Shown here in pieces: positions 9,512 through 17,483 of a stretch of DNA of 64,000 nucleotides. Within the stretch, counting starts at the first letter, position 1. Each line of letters opens with the position of its first letter. The translations under genes were made by a program, and so were the position numbers. The notes under the pieces were generated by a model, which saw only the letters and a program-made list of their open reading frames with translations, had not been told where the DNA came from and searched no databases. The DNA is from Mesorhizobium huakuii (GTDB taxonomy: Bacteria > Pseudomonadota > Alphaproteobacteria > Rhizobiales > Rhizobiaceae): positions 93,954 to 157,953 of the forward strand of contig NZ_BSNY01000007.1 in the NCBI RefSeq assembly GCF_030160235.1, in the 5' to 3' direction.

Positions 9512-10392
9512 TGCGCTCGCTGCTGTTCGTCCCCGGCGATTCCGAGCGCAAGCTGGAAAAGGGATTCGGCGCCGGCGCCGACGTGGTGATCGTCGACCTC
9601 GAGGATTCCGTGGCGCCGCAGAACAAGGCAGCCGCGCGAGACATTGCGGCACGCTTTATTGCCGAACACAGAGGGCAAACCAGCTCGGCGATCTACATCA
9701 GGGTCAACGACCTCTCGACCGGTTTGACGGATGACGATCTTGCAGCGCTCGTTCCGGCAAAGCCGGACGGCATCATGCTGCCGAAGTCCAACAGCGGGCA
9801 GGATGTGCAGCAACTCTCGGCAAAACTCAGGGTCGGGGAGGCCGAGAACGGCCTGCCCGACGGCTCGATCAAAATTCTGCCGATCATCACCGAAACCCCC
9901 GCGGGTCTGCTCGCCGCCGCGACCTATGCCGGCGCGAGCGCGCGGCTCGCCGGTCTCACCTGGGGCGCGGAAGATCTTTCGGCGGTGATCGGCGCGCGCG
10001 CGGCCCGCGACGAGCACGGCCGCTATACCGACGTGTTCCGCCACGCGCGCCTGACGACCATCCTGGCTGCCGGAGCCGCGGAGGTCGCGGCGATCGACAC
10101 CGTGTTCCCGAACTTTCGCGACATGGCCGCCTTCGCGGTGGAATGCGCGGAGGCCGAGCGCGACGGCTTCACCGGCAAGATGGCGATCCACCCCGATCAG
10201 GTGCCCGTCATCAACGCCGCCTTCACGCCCTCGGCCGAGGCGGTGAAACAGTCGGCGGCGATCGTCGCGGCGTTCGAGGCGGCGGGAAATCCCGGCGTCG
10301 TCGGCATTGACGGCAAGATGTTCGACCGCCCGCATCTGCGGCTGGCGGAACGGCTGCTGGCGCGCGCCAAGGCAGCCGGGATCTCCGCCTAG
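9511..10392 (+). CDS. CoA ester lyase, HpcH/HpaI (CitE-like) family
   Basis: 293 residues starting at ATG 9511. The TIM-barrel lyase family is shown by the N-terminal RSLLFVPGDSERKLEK, by the metal-ligand region VIVDLEDSV near residues 28-36, by IITETPAGL around residue 128 and by the late motif GKMAIHPDQV. Relatives cleave malyl-, methylmalyl- or citramalyl-CoA into acetyl/propionyl-CoA and an oxo acid. Coupling to the MaoC gene suggests hydration followed by retro-Claisen cleavage. The TAG stop uses the first two bases of a palindromic repeat element that begins at 10391. Confidence 0.9.
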   Translation: MRSLLFVPGDSERKLEKGFGAGADVVIVDLEDSVAPQNKAAARDIAARFIAEHRGQTSSAIYIRVNDLSTGLTDDDLAALVPAKPDGIMLPKSNSGQDVQQLSAKLRVGEAENGLPDGSIKILPIITETPAGLLAAATYAGASARLAGLTWGAEDLSAVIGARAARDEHGRYTDVFRHARLTTILAAGAAEVAAIDTVFPNFRDMAAFAVECAEAERDGFTGKMAIHPDQVPVINAAFTPSAEAVKQSAAIVAAFEAAGNPGVVGIDGKMFDRPHLRLAERLLARAKAAGISA

Positions 10393-10492
10393 AGCGTTTC
10401 ACCGTTTCATGGAAACGGCGAACCGCTCTAACTCTTTGTTTTGACGCAATTCCTGACGGAAAACCGCTCACACTTTTCCTGGAATTGCTCTA
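10391..10492. repeat. Rhizobial-type palindromic intergenic element, copy 1
   Basis: The outer ends AGAGC and GCTCT are inverted, and nested inside are CCGTTTC/GAAACGG and GCAATTCC/GGAATTGC arms, giving two adjoining hairpins. This layout, with an AT-rich centre (CTCTTTGTTTTGACGC), is a common intergenic palindromic element in Mesorhizobium and related genomes. A diverged, longer copy lies at about 38899-39022. It sits between the convergent lyase and channel genes and may act as a transcription end for one or both. Confidence 0.8.
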
Positions 10493-10512
10493 GTCTGGCG
10501 AGCCTTTGCTCT

Positions 10513-12414
10513 TCAGTCCCGCGCCAGAACGATGATCCGGTCCTCCGGCAGATAGGCCAGCGCTTCCGACCTCAGCGGATTGACGGTGACGCCGCCCAGC
10601 GCCCGCTGGTCGGCATCTCCGGCGCGGATGCGCCGGTAGCCTATGGCGATCTCGCCGCGCAGCCGCGCCGATTCGGCGATCGTCCAGAAGGTCAAGGGCC
10701 GGTCGATGGCGACATAGTCGGCGACCGGCCGCATGTAGATTTCGGAGCCCTGCTCGTCGAGCAGATCATCGAAGATCGCGGCGAGATACTGGTTCTCGAA
10801 CGCCTGCGCCAGCATCAGGCTGACCAGCCGGTTGCTGACGACGAAATCATCGGCCTTGGTCACCGCCGCGAGCTCGCGGTTGCGTACGTCGATCATCTCG
10901 CTGACGATCGAGATGTGCCGGCCGGCCTCGTCGGCGATCTTGCGAAGATGCAGCAGCGTCACAAGCGTGCGCGTGTCGGCCGGCTGCGCCGCCATGGTTT
11001 CGCTGTAGCCGAGGACCAGCACGTGGTCGTAGGAAGGCACGTCCAGGCTCGAAAGCGCCTTGCTGCTCGACGTGTCGGTGATGCGGCAGGAAACCGACAG
11101 ATTGTCGCCCTCGACCGGCAGTCCGGCAACTTCCTGCTCGAGGCCAGGCGTATCGGCGGCGATGGTCAGGATCGAACCAGGCGCGACGTAGCGCGACAGT
11201 TCATAGGTGATGATCGGGCCGCGCCGATTCCAGCCGAGGATCAGTGTGCGCTCCGGCTTCACCTCGACGGACCGCGGGCCGCGGATCGCCGCCGTATCGA
11301 TCTTGATACCGGCGCTTCCGAGCCTGATCGCGGCATCGTCCTCGGCGATGATGATGGCGCGCATGTCCTTGCCGACCACCGTATCTGACGGCGGGTTGAG
11401 ATTGACGCGCCCCTTTTGGTCGCAAAGCCCGATCAGCGCGCAATGCTCATAGGCCATCACCGCCTCGCCGAAGGTCTTGCCGGTGAGCTCCGGCTGAGCG
11501 GTCGTGTAGATTTCGCAGCCGTCGAAATCGAGCAACTCCGAATAGACGCCGCTGAGGCCCGACTGCCGGCTCGAATGCACGACGATGCGCGAGATCAGCT
11601 GGTCGGCGAGCACGAGTTGCACCTCGGCGCCGCCGACGACGCGGGCGACCTCGGCATTCTTGCCGTCGCGGATTTCGGCGGCGATGTTGTAGGGATCGGG
11701 GCGCCGGCTCGGGTCGTTGACCAGCGCCAGGACCGTCTTGATGACCTGCGAATCCGGGTCATCGCCGTCCGGCGACAGCACGATGACCGACCGCGAGGTC
11801 TGCGGATTGACGATGGCGAGATCATAGAGATCGGTCGGATCGCCGCTGCGGCAGATGATGCGCGTATTGCCCAGTTTGCCGACCTTGGCCGCAATCTCGT
11901 CCTCCATCGCGACCTTGTCCATATTGGCCATCACGACGATGCGCGGACGGCGGCGGCTGGCATTGGCGATGACCAGTTCGGAGATCACGTCGAAGATCGA
12001 CGGCGACCAGTTGAGGATGACGGTGTGATCGGCCTCCAGCACGCGCGAACGGCCCTTGCGCAATTCGTCGAGCTTGCCGTCGACTCCGGCGCTTAGCACG
12101 CCGATGAGGGCCGACACGACGAAGATGCCGGCAAGCGTGACGACCAGCATGACGAGGCGGAAGGCCCAGCCGGTGTCGCCGCCCATCGTACCGGAATCGA
12201 GCGTGCGCATCAGCGATTCCCAGAACGCTTCGAAGAAATTCAGCGGCTCGCCGCCCTCCGGCGCGATGCGGGTCACGGCAAGGAAAGCCGCGGCAGCAAT
12301 GATGATCAGCAGGGAAACGACGGCAAGCCAGCCGATCAGCGCGATCGGGCCGGCGGCCATGCTCTTGTCGAAGCCGTAGCGCAGCCGGGTTCCCAGCGAG
12401 TCGCGTTTCTTCAT
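10513..12414 (-). CDS. CASTOR/POLLUX-type ion channel protein
   Basis: 633 residues. TM1 spans about residues 22-47. A pore-loop-like segment at 73-80 (DSGTMGGD) is followed by TM2 at about 85-109. After a basic linker come two large RCK/TrkA-N-like regions, the first starting near residue 128 (HTVILNWSPSIFDVISEL) and the second near residue 390 (RTLILGWNRRGPII). This matches the bacterial relatives of the plant channels CASTOR and POLLUX/DMI1. A role in gated cation transport across the inner membrane is inferred from the family. It is transcribed alone, convergent with the lyase gene. Confidence 0.85.
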   Translation of the reverse strand: MKKRDSLGTRLRYGFDKSMAAGPIALIGWLAVVSLLIIIAAAAFLAVTRIAPEGGEPLNFFEAFWESLMRTLDSGTMGGDTGWAFRLVMLVVTLAGIFVVSALIGVLSAGVDGKLDELRKGRSRVLEADHTVILNWSPSIFDVISELVIANASRRRPRIVVMANMDKVAMEDEIAAKVGKLGNTRIICRSGDPTDLYDLAIVNPQTSRSVIVLSPDGDDPDSQVIKTVLALVNDPSRRPDPYNIAAEIRDGKNAEVARVVGGAEVQLVLADQLISRIVVHSSRQSGLSGVYSELLDFDGCEIYTTAQPELTGKTFGEAVMAYEHCALIGLCDQKGRVNLNPPSDTVVGKDMRAIIIAEDDAAIRLGSAGIKIDTAAIRGPRSVEVKPERTLILGWNRRGPIITYELSRYVAPGSILTIAADTPGLEQEVAGLPVEGDNLSVSCRITDTSSSKALSSLDVPSYDHVLVLGYSETMAAQPADTRTLVTLLHLRKIADEAGRHISIVSEMIDVRNRELAAVTKADDFVVSNRLVSLMLAQAFENQYLAAIFDDLLDEQGSEIYMRPVADYVAIDRPLTFWTIAESARLRGEIAIGYRRIRAGDADQRALGGVTVNPLRSEALAYLPEDRIIVLARD

Positions 12415-12580
12415 GCCAGTGGTGCCCCCGCACTATCCCCAAGGTCGATGCGCCAACCCAGCGCATCGCCGAAGCCGCTCTCTTAGCCTGTGTTCAGAAG
12501 GAGGGGAATCGCTTTTCGCATGGTCACGGCTAAGGAAACCGCAGTATGGCGAAAACTGAACTGCCGGCCTGGTGCGGCTG

Positions 12581-13261
12581 CTACCAGACCATCGGGATCA
12601 GGCGATAGCGGACCCGGGTGACGTAATCGTCATAGCCGCGCAGGCCGGTGCGCAGGGTTTTCTCCTCGATGAAGGTGCGGATGGCCAGGAGAACGACGAA
12701 CACGGGCACCAAGGCCAGTCCCCACCAGGAGCCAAGCAGGAGTGCCGTGCCGGCGAAGAAGAGGATGGCGCCGGCATACATCGGGTGGCGAACGTAGCTG
12801 TAAGGCCCTGTGGTGATCACGTGCTGTCCGCGCTCATCCTGGATCTTCACCACGGGTGCCGCGAAACTGTTCTCCAGCATGGTCAGGTAGCAGATCCAGA
12901 TGCCGACCAGCAGGACCAGCGCGCCGACCACCTTCACCCAGACGGGAACCGCCGACCAGCCGAAACGGAAGTCGAACCCCATGAAGACCTGCCAGCCAAA
13001 GATGCCAATGAGAAGTATGGAGAGCAGGACCTTGTCGGCCGCGGTCTGGCTCTTCTGGATCGGAGACCGCAGCCGCTCGTTCATCAGGCCGGGATCGCGC
13101 CGCGCAAGTGTCACGCCCAAAGTGAAGCTGAGCCCGACCATCACCACCAGATAGACCCAGGCCCCTGGCCAGGCGAAGGTGCCTGCCGACAGGAAGAACA
13201 AGGCGCCCATGACGCCGAACCAGATGAATGTCTGAAGCACCAACTTCGCGATCATGATCAA
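12581..13261 (-). CDS. Isoprenylcysteine carboxyl methyltransferase (ICMT) family membrane protein
   Basis: 226 residues with about five hydrophobic segments. The C-terminal part carries the motif GPYSYVRHPMYAG and a later EEKTLR, typical of the ICMT/PEMT-like membrane methyltransferase superfamily. The substrate is unknown; bacteria lack prenylated CaaX proteins, so the family name should not be read as function. The start is ATG 13261 or a second ATG two codons later. It is divergent from a TetR gene, and the 136-base gap contains two TetR-type palindromes, so it is the probable target of that repressor. Confidence 0.85.
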   Translation of the reverse strand: MIMIAKLVLQTFIWFGVMGALFFLSAGTFAWPGAWVYLVVMVGLSFTLGVTLARRDPGLMNERLRSPIQKSQTAADKVLLSILLIGIFGWQVFMGFDFRFGWSAVPVWVKVVGALVLLVGIWICYLTMLENSFAAPVVKIQDERGQHVITTGPYSYVRHPMYAGAILFFAGTALLLGSWWGLALVPVFVVLLAIRTFIEEKTLRTGLRGYDDYVTRVRYRLIPMVW

Positions 13262-13296
13262 CCTTCCACGCTATGCCTGCCCGTATTGGCTGCAAC

Positions 13297-13328
13297 AGAC
13301 CAATGGTCTATCATACCGACCAGTGGTC
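13297..13328. promoter_or_regulatory. Twin TetR-type operators between the ICMT and TetR genes
   Basis: Two near-identical odd-centred palindromes: AGACCA-A-TGGTCT at 13297-13309 and GACCA-G-TGGTC at 13318-13328. Their centres are 20 bases apart, about two helical turns, which would place two repressor dimers on the same face. They lie in the gap between divergently transcribed genes, the usual position for a TetR operator controlling both. The sequence shows the palindromes; binding by the neighbouring regulator is inferred. Confidence 0.75.
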
Positions 13329-13397
13329 TATTTTTCAAGCGAACTATCCGATATCCGTGCTGGACGGGAACGGCCATCGCGTGCAGAAGGTTTCGTC

Positions 13398-14108
13398 ATG
13401 CCCCGTGTCATCAAGCATCCAGAGATCAGGCGTGAAGACATCCTGGACCATGCCCAGGCCCTGTTCCTGACGCAGGGCTACGACAGAGCGAGCCTCAACG
13501 ACGTGATTGCCTCCGCCGGCATCTCGAAGGGCGCCTTCTATCACTACTTCCCTTCCAAGGAGGCTCTTCTGGAGGCCTTGGCAGACCGTTTCGCGCGGCA
13601 GGCGCTGGCAGGCGTCCAGGGTATACTCGATGATCCCGGCCTCGACCCGCTTGGCCGGCTGAACAGCCTGCTCAGCCAATCGCGACAGGCCAAGATCGAG
13701 ACCGCGGCCGAGGCCTGGGCTCTTTTCGAAACGATGTTTCGGCCGGAGAATCTGGTGCTTTTCCACCGCATCAACCTGGCGGCCAACGCGTCGTTTTCGC
13801 CCCTGCTGGTCAGGATCATCCGGCAAGGTGTCGAAGACGGCACCTTCAGGACCTTCGATCCCGAGGGTGTCGCCGACATCGTCATGCAGTTCGGCCTTGC
13901 CACGCATGACGTCGTCGCCAAGGCGATCGCCGGCGGCAGCGACGCCGATATGGAGGTCGCGATCGAAGTCCTGGAAAAACGCGTCAGGCTCTACGAAATC
14001 GCTCTCGACCGCATCCTCGGCCTTCCCGACGGCAGCATCCGGATTGGAGAGCCCGGCTATATCAGAGCCGTCATGACAGCCAGACGGAAAGCCGACAAGG
14101 CAGGGTGA
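13398..14108 (+). CDS. TetR/AcrR family transcriptional regulator
   Basis: 236 residues from ATG 13398. The N-terminal helix-turn-helix covers residues 12-58 with the family signature ASLNDVIASAGISKGAFYHY followed by FPSKEALLEAL. The C-terminal ligand domain has no recognisable specificity. It is divergent from the membrane methyltransferase gene with two palindromes between. By family analogy it probably represses itself and that gene until a small ligand binds. Confidence 0.92.
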   Translation: MPRVIKHPEIRREDILDHAQALFLTQGYDRASLNDVIASAGISKGAFYHYFPSKEALLEALADRFARQALAGVQGILDDPGLDPLGRLNSLLSQSRQAKIETAAEAWALFETMFRPENLVLFHRINLAANASFSPLLVRIIRQGVEDGTFRTFDPEGVADIVMQFGLATHDVVAKAIAGGSDADMEVAIEVLEKRVRLYEIALDRILGLPDGSIRIGEPGYIRAVMTARRKADKAG

Positions 14109-14125
14109 CTTGCCGGGCCTGAAAC

Positions 14126-14734
14126 CTACTCCTTGCCCCAGCGTGGCCGGCGCATCGAAAAGACTTCGTCGACGCTGGCGTAGTCCATGTAGCCGAGACG
14201 AGCCACATTGCCGGCCTTGGTGATGTCGAACAGGCCGTCTTTCAGGAAGGCGTCGTCAATGTGCACGCCGACCACCTCACCGGCGACGACGACGGCACTC
14301 GTCGGCGTTCCGTCCAGCGCCTTCGGGCGAAACACCTCCGTCACCCGGCATTCCAGCGCGGCGGGCGCGGCCGCCACGCGTGGCGGCTTCACGAGACGCG
14401 AAGGCGCCATTGCGAGATCTGCATAGACGAACTCGTTGACGCCGCGCGGCGCGTTGACGGACGTATAATTCATTTTCTCCGCAAGATCGCGGCTGACCAG
14501 ATTGGCGACGAACTCGCCGGTCTCCCGGGCAAAGGAAGCGCTGTCCTTCTCGCCCTCGGAGGAGAACCAGACGATGAAGGGCCGCGTCGAAAGGGCGTTG
14601 AAGAAGGAGTATGGCGCCAGATTGATCTCGCCCGCTCCGTTCAGCGTCGATATCCAGCCGATCGGCCGCGGCGCTACGATCGCCTTCGACGGATCATGCG
14701 GCAGCCCGTGCCCCTTGGACGGCTCGTAGAACAT
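14126..14734 (-). CDS. Flavin reductase family protein (FMN-binding)
   Basis: 202 residues with the flavin reductase-like split-barrel pattern: PSKAIVAPRPIGWIST near the N-terminus, NLAPYSFFNALSTRPFIV, and a later VVVAGEVVGVHID. Members use NAD(P)H to reduce FMN or form small oxidoreductase partners. The ATG at 14734 is directly next to the stop of the preceding nitroreductase gene with no base between, so the two are cotranscribed and likely translationally coupled. Both are flavin enzymes, which suggests a joint role in reducing an aromatic or nitro compound; the substrate is not known. Confidence 0.88.
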   Translation of the reverse strand: MFYEPSKGHGLPHDPSKAIVAPRPIGWISTLNGAGEINLAPYSFFNALSTRPFIVWFSSEGEKDSASFARETGEFVANLVSRDLAEKMNYTSVNAPRGVNEFVYADLAMAPSRLVKPPRVAAAPAALECRVTEVFRPKALDGTPTSAVVVAGEVVGVHIDDAFLKDGLFDITKAGNVARLGYMDYASVDEVFSMRRPRWGKE

Positions 14735-15319
14735 TCAGCCCGCCCAAGGTCCTGAGTAATCGGCATAGAGCCTTGCCGGGTCGGGCCGTGGCCGCTCCGG
14801 CGCCGGGCCGGCATAGGAGCCGATATGGATGAAACCGACGACGCGCTCCTGCGGCGCCAGTCCAAGGACCGCCCTGCCCTCCGGCACGTCGGAATACCAG
14901 TTGCTGATCATGTTGGTGCCATAGCCCAGCGCATTGGCTGCGATCATCAGGTTCATCGCCGCCATGCCGCCGGACAGGAACATCTCCCATTGCGGGATCT
15001 TGGGGTTCTCCTTCGGCACCGACACCACACCGATCACCAGCGGCGCGCGCGAAAAGCGTGCCAGTTCCTGGTTGCGGCGGCCCTCTGGCAGCGGCCCTTC
15101 CCGCTGTTCGGCAAGCGCCGCCAGCTTCCTGCCGATCTCGATGCGGGTATCGCCGCGATAGAGGATGAAGCGCCAGGGTTCGAGCCGGCCATGGTCGGGC
15201 ACGCGCGTGGCGGCGGCGATCATCGTTGCGATCTCGGCGTCGCTGGGCGCCGGCTCCTTGAGATCCGGAATCGGTGCTGAATTTCGGGTCAGCAGGAAGT
15301 CGATGATCGGCGACGCCAT
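14735..15319 (-). CDS. Nitroreductase family protein
   Basis: 194 residues starting at ATG 15319. In-frame codons upstream of it look like non-coding sequence, so I do not use them. The N-terminal LLTRNSAPIPDLKEPAPS and the motif RVPDHGRLEPWRFI belong to the YdjA-like branch of FMN-dependent nitroreductases. The segment GMAAMNLMIAANALGYGTN is the conserved helix. It is a probable NAD(P)H-dependent FMN oxidoreductase, upstream partner of the flavin reductase-like protein. It is divergent from the secreted protein at 15475. Confidence 0.9.
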   Translation of the reverse strand: MASPIIDFLLTRNSAPIPDLKEPAPSDAEIATMIAAATRVPDHGRLEPWRFILYRGDTRIEIGRKLAALAEQREGPLPEGRRNQELARFSRAPLVIGVVSVPKENPKIPQWEMFLSGGMAAMNLMIAANALGYGTNMISNWYSDVPEGRAVLGLAPQERVVGFIHIGSYAGPAPERPRPDPARLYADYSGPWAG

Positions 15320-15474
15320 GGGCGCAAGTCTCCTGAACACTCTGTTTTGAGCTGAAGCGCACCATCGGGAATTCGGGCGGCTCGGGCAAAGGCGCGCAAG
15401 CGCCGGGCTGAAGAGTCCATGGATCGGACTCTTAAGCCTTGAAATTGCCATCGCCATGGGCTTCAACGCAAGGC

Positions 15475-16437
15475 ATGTTTGAGGGGCGACTGCGTCTTTT
15501 CCTGGTCTGGCTCTGCGCCGCGCTGTTCCTGCTGCCGGTCTCCCTGGCCGCTGCGCAGGAAAAGGATGGCGTGGGCGACCTGAAACTCCCCGGCATTTCG
15601 AGCTATGCGACGCCCAAGAGCGAGGCCCCGCTGGCGCTTGGCGGCGGCGGTGCCATCACTTTGTCGGCGCAGCTGACGGACAAGGGCACCGGCATCACCC
15701 GTGGCCTCGTCTGGCGTGTCTTCAAGCCCGAACCCGTCAACGGCAAATTGCCGATGGTCGCCTCCGCGCATGGCGGCAGCGCCGTCTTCCAGCTCGAGCC
15801 CGGCAGCTATCTGGTCCATGCCTCTTACGGCAGGGCGGGCGCCACCAAGCGCATCACTGTCGGCAAGGAAGCCAAGCGGGAAAGCCTCGTGCTCGATGCC
15901 GGTGGGCTGAAGCTCGACGCGGTCTTGTCCGGCGGCGTGCGCATTCCGCCGAAAAAACTGCGCTTTTCGATCTATGAGGGCACCGCCGAGGCCAATGGCG
16001 ACCGAGCGCTGATCATTCCCGATGTTGAGCCCAACAGCGTCGTGCGGCTCAATGCCGGCATCTACCATGTCGTCTCGACCTACGGCGCGGTCAATGCGGT
16101 GATCCGCTCCGACATCCGCGTCGAGGCGGGCAAGCTGACCGAGGCCACCGTCGAGCATCACGCCGCCGAGATCACGATGAAGCTGGTGCGCGAAGCCGGT
16201 GGCGAAGCCATTGCCGACACGTCCTGGTCGCTGCTCAACGAATCCGGCGATCCGATCAAGGAAACCGTCGGCGCCTTCGCCTCGATGGTGCTTGCCGAGG
16301 GCGACTACACCATCATCGCCAAGAACCGCGACCGCATCTACCAGAAGGATTTCACGGTCGTGGCCGGGCAGAACCAGGAGATCGAGGTTCTGGCGACAGA
16401 AGCCGCGGCCATGGACCCCGAAGAAGGCGCGGATTAG
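15475..16437 (+). CDS. Conserved secreted protein of unknown function
   Basis: 320 residues from ATG 15475; a TTG 12 codons upstream (15439) would add a non-hydrophobic extension and is less likely. A signal peptide (hydrophobic LFLVWLCAALFLLPVSLAAA, ending AAAQ) leads into a mature part of repeated beta-rich modules. Similar segments recur: LEPGSYLVHASYGRAGATKRITV, LNAGIYHVVSTYGAVNAVIRSDIRV and LAEGDYTIIAKNRDRIYQKDFTV each combine a GxY strand with a later charged strand. This looks like a tandem of about three small beta-sandwich domains in the periplasm. No function is recognised. Confidence 0.8.
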   Translation: MFEGRLRLFLVWLCAALFLLPVSLAAAQEKDGVGDLKLPGISSYATPKSEAPLALGGGGAITLSAQLTDKGTGITRGLVWRVFKPEPVNGKLPMVASAHGGSAVFQLEPGSYLVHASYGRAGATKRITVGKEAKRESLVLDAGGLKLDAVLSGGVRIPPKKLRFSIYEGTAEANGDRALIIPDVEPNSVVRLNAGIYHVVSTYGAVNAVIRSDIRVEAGKLTEATVEHHAAEITMKLVREAGGEAIADTSWSLLNESGDPIKETVGAFASMVLAEGDYTIIAKNRDRIYQKDFTVVAGQNQEIEVLATEAAAMDPEEGAD

Positions 16438-16461
16438 CCTCCGCTGCGAATTCTCCAGCTT

Positions 16462-17400
16462 TCAAGCGGCTAGTTTCGCCCGCGCCGGCAGGAACGGAAT
16501 CCGGCGGCGCGGCACCTGCGGCGCCAAATCGAACACACCGCGGTATAGCCGGTCGAGCAATGCCTTGCGGTCGCGCAGCGGCTCCAGTTCGCTCCAGCTC
16601 AGCACATCGCCGACGCGCACGTCGATCGCCTTGCCGGACAGCCTCGCGAATTCGTGGATGAGCATCGAAAGGCGCAGTGTCAGCGAGGCCTTGCCGACGA
16701 ATTTGGCCACGCGGCCATCGCGCTCGGCCATGTTCATCGGCCCGCTGACCAGATGGAACAGCCGGCCGTTCTGCCCGGAAAAATGCATCGGAATGACGGA
16801 CGCCTTGGCATCCTGCACCAGGCGTGCCGGGAACATCTTCCATGGCAGGTCGCGCGCTCGGCCAAAGCCTTTCGGCGCGGTGGCGACGCCACCGGCGGGG
16901 AACACCACGATGGTGACGCCCTCCTTCAGCAGCCGCACCGCCTCGTGACGCACGGCCATGTTGTTCTTCAGCGCTTCCTTGGTCTCGGAAAAGTCGATCG
17001 GCAGCGAATAGGGCTCCATCTCGCGTATCTTGAGCAGATCCTTGTGGATCATCACCCGGAACGGCCGCCCCAACTGCTCCGCCAGCGACAGCACGGCAAT
17101 GCCGTCGCCGATGCCGAACGGATGGTTGGCCACGATAACCAGCGGTGTGTCCGGCAATGGCGCGGGCGGCCACTGGTCGGCGGTCCGTATCCGCACATCG
17201 ATCAGGTCGAGCATGCGGCTGAACACGCGCTCGCCCGATGGCACCACCTGGCGGCGCCAGAAATCATAGAGCGCGGCATAGCGGTCGCGCCCCGACAGGC
17301 CTTCAATGGAATGGATGACCCAGCGCGTCAGCGCCGGCTGTCGCGGATTGGCATAGGAAAGCTCGGGAAACGGTTTTTCGCGCGTCTTCAGCTTGAGCAT
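16462..17400 (-). CDS. PlsC-type lysophospholipid acyltransferase family protein
   Basis: 312 residues. The acyltransferase block I is present as NHPFGIGDG near residue 91, a variant of the NHxxxxD motif, and block III as VVFPAGGV near residue 167. These mark the 1-acylglycerol-3-phosphate acyltransferase superfamily, with the GIGDG variant found in the subgroup near hemolysin/ornithine-lipid acyltransferases. It probably transfers an acyl group to a lipid at the inner membrane; which lipid is uncertain. It lies downstream of thrS on the same strand but behind a hairpin terminator. Confidence 0.85.
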   Translation of the reverse strand: MLKLKTREKPFPELSYANPRQPALTRWVIHSIEGLSGRDRYAALYDFWRRQVVPSGERVFSRMLDLIDVRIRTADQWPPAPLPDTPLVIVANHPFGIGDGIAVLSLAEQLGRPFRVMIHKDLLKIREMEPYSLPIDFSETKEALKNNMAVRHEAVRLLKEGVTIVVFPAGGVATAPKGFGRARDLPWKMFPARLVQDAKASVIPMHFSGQNGRLFHLVSGPMNMAERDGRVAKFVGKASLTLRLSMLIHEFARLSGKAIDVRVGDVLSWSELEPLRDRKALLDRLYRGVFDLAPQVPRRRIPFLPARAKLAA

Positions 17401-17438
17401 GCGGGCTCGTTACAAGGTTGGCGTGACAGGGATATGAA

Positions 17439-17466
17439 AATGGCGGTGGATCGCTCCACCGCCATT
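17439..17466 (-). terminator. Rho-independent terminator of thrS
   Basis: A perfect 11-base inverted repeat (AATGGCGGTGG and CCACCGCCATT) with a six-base loop, 18 bases after the thrS stop. Read on the minus strand the stem is followed by TTTTCAT. It should separate thrS from the acyltransferase gene. Confidence 0.8.
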
Positions 17467-17483
17467 CCTGGGGCCTATGCGGA

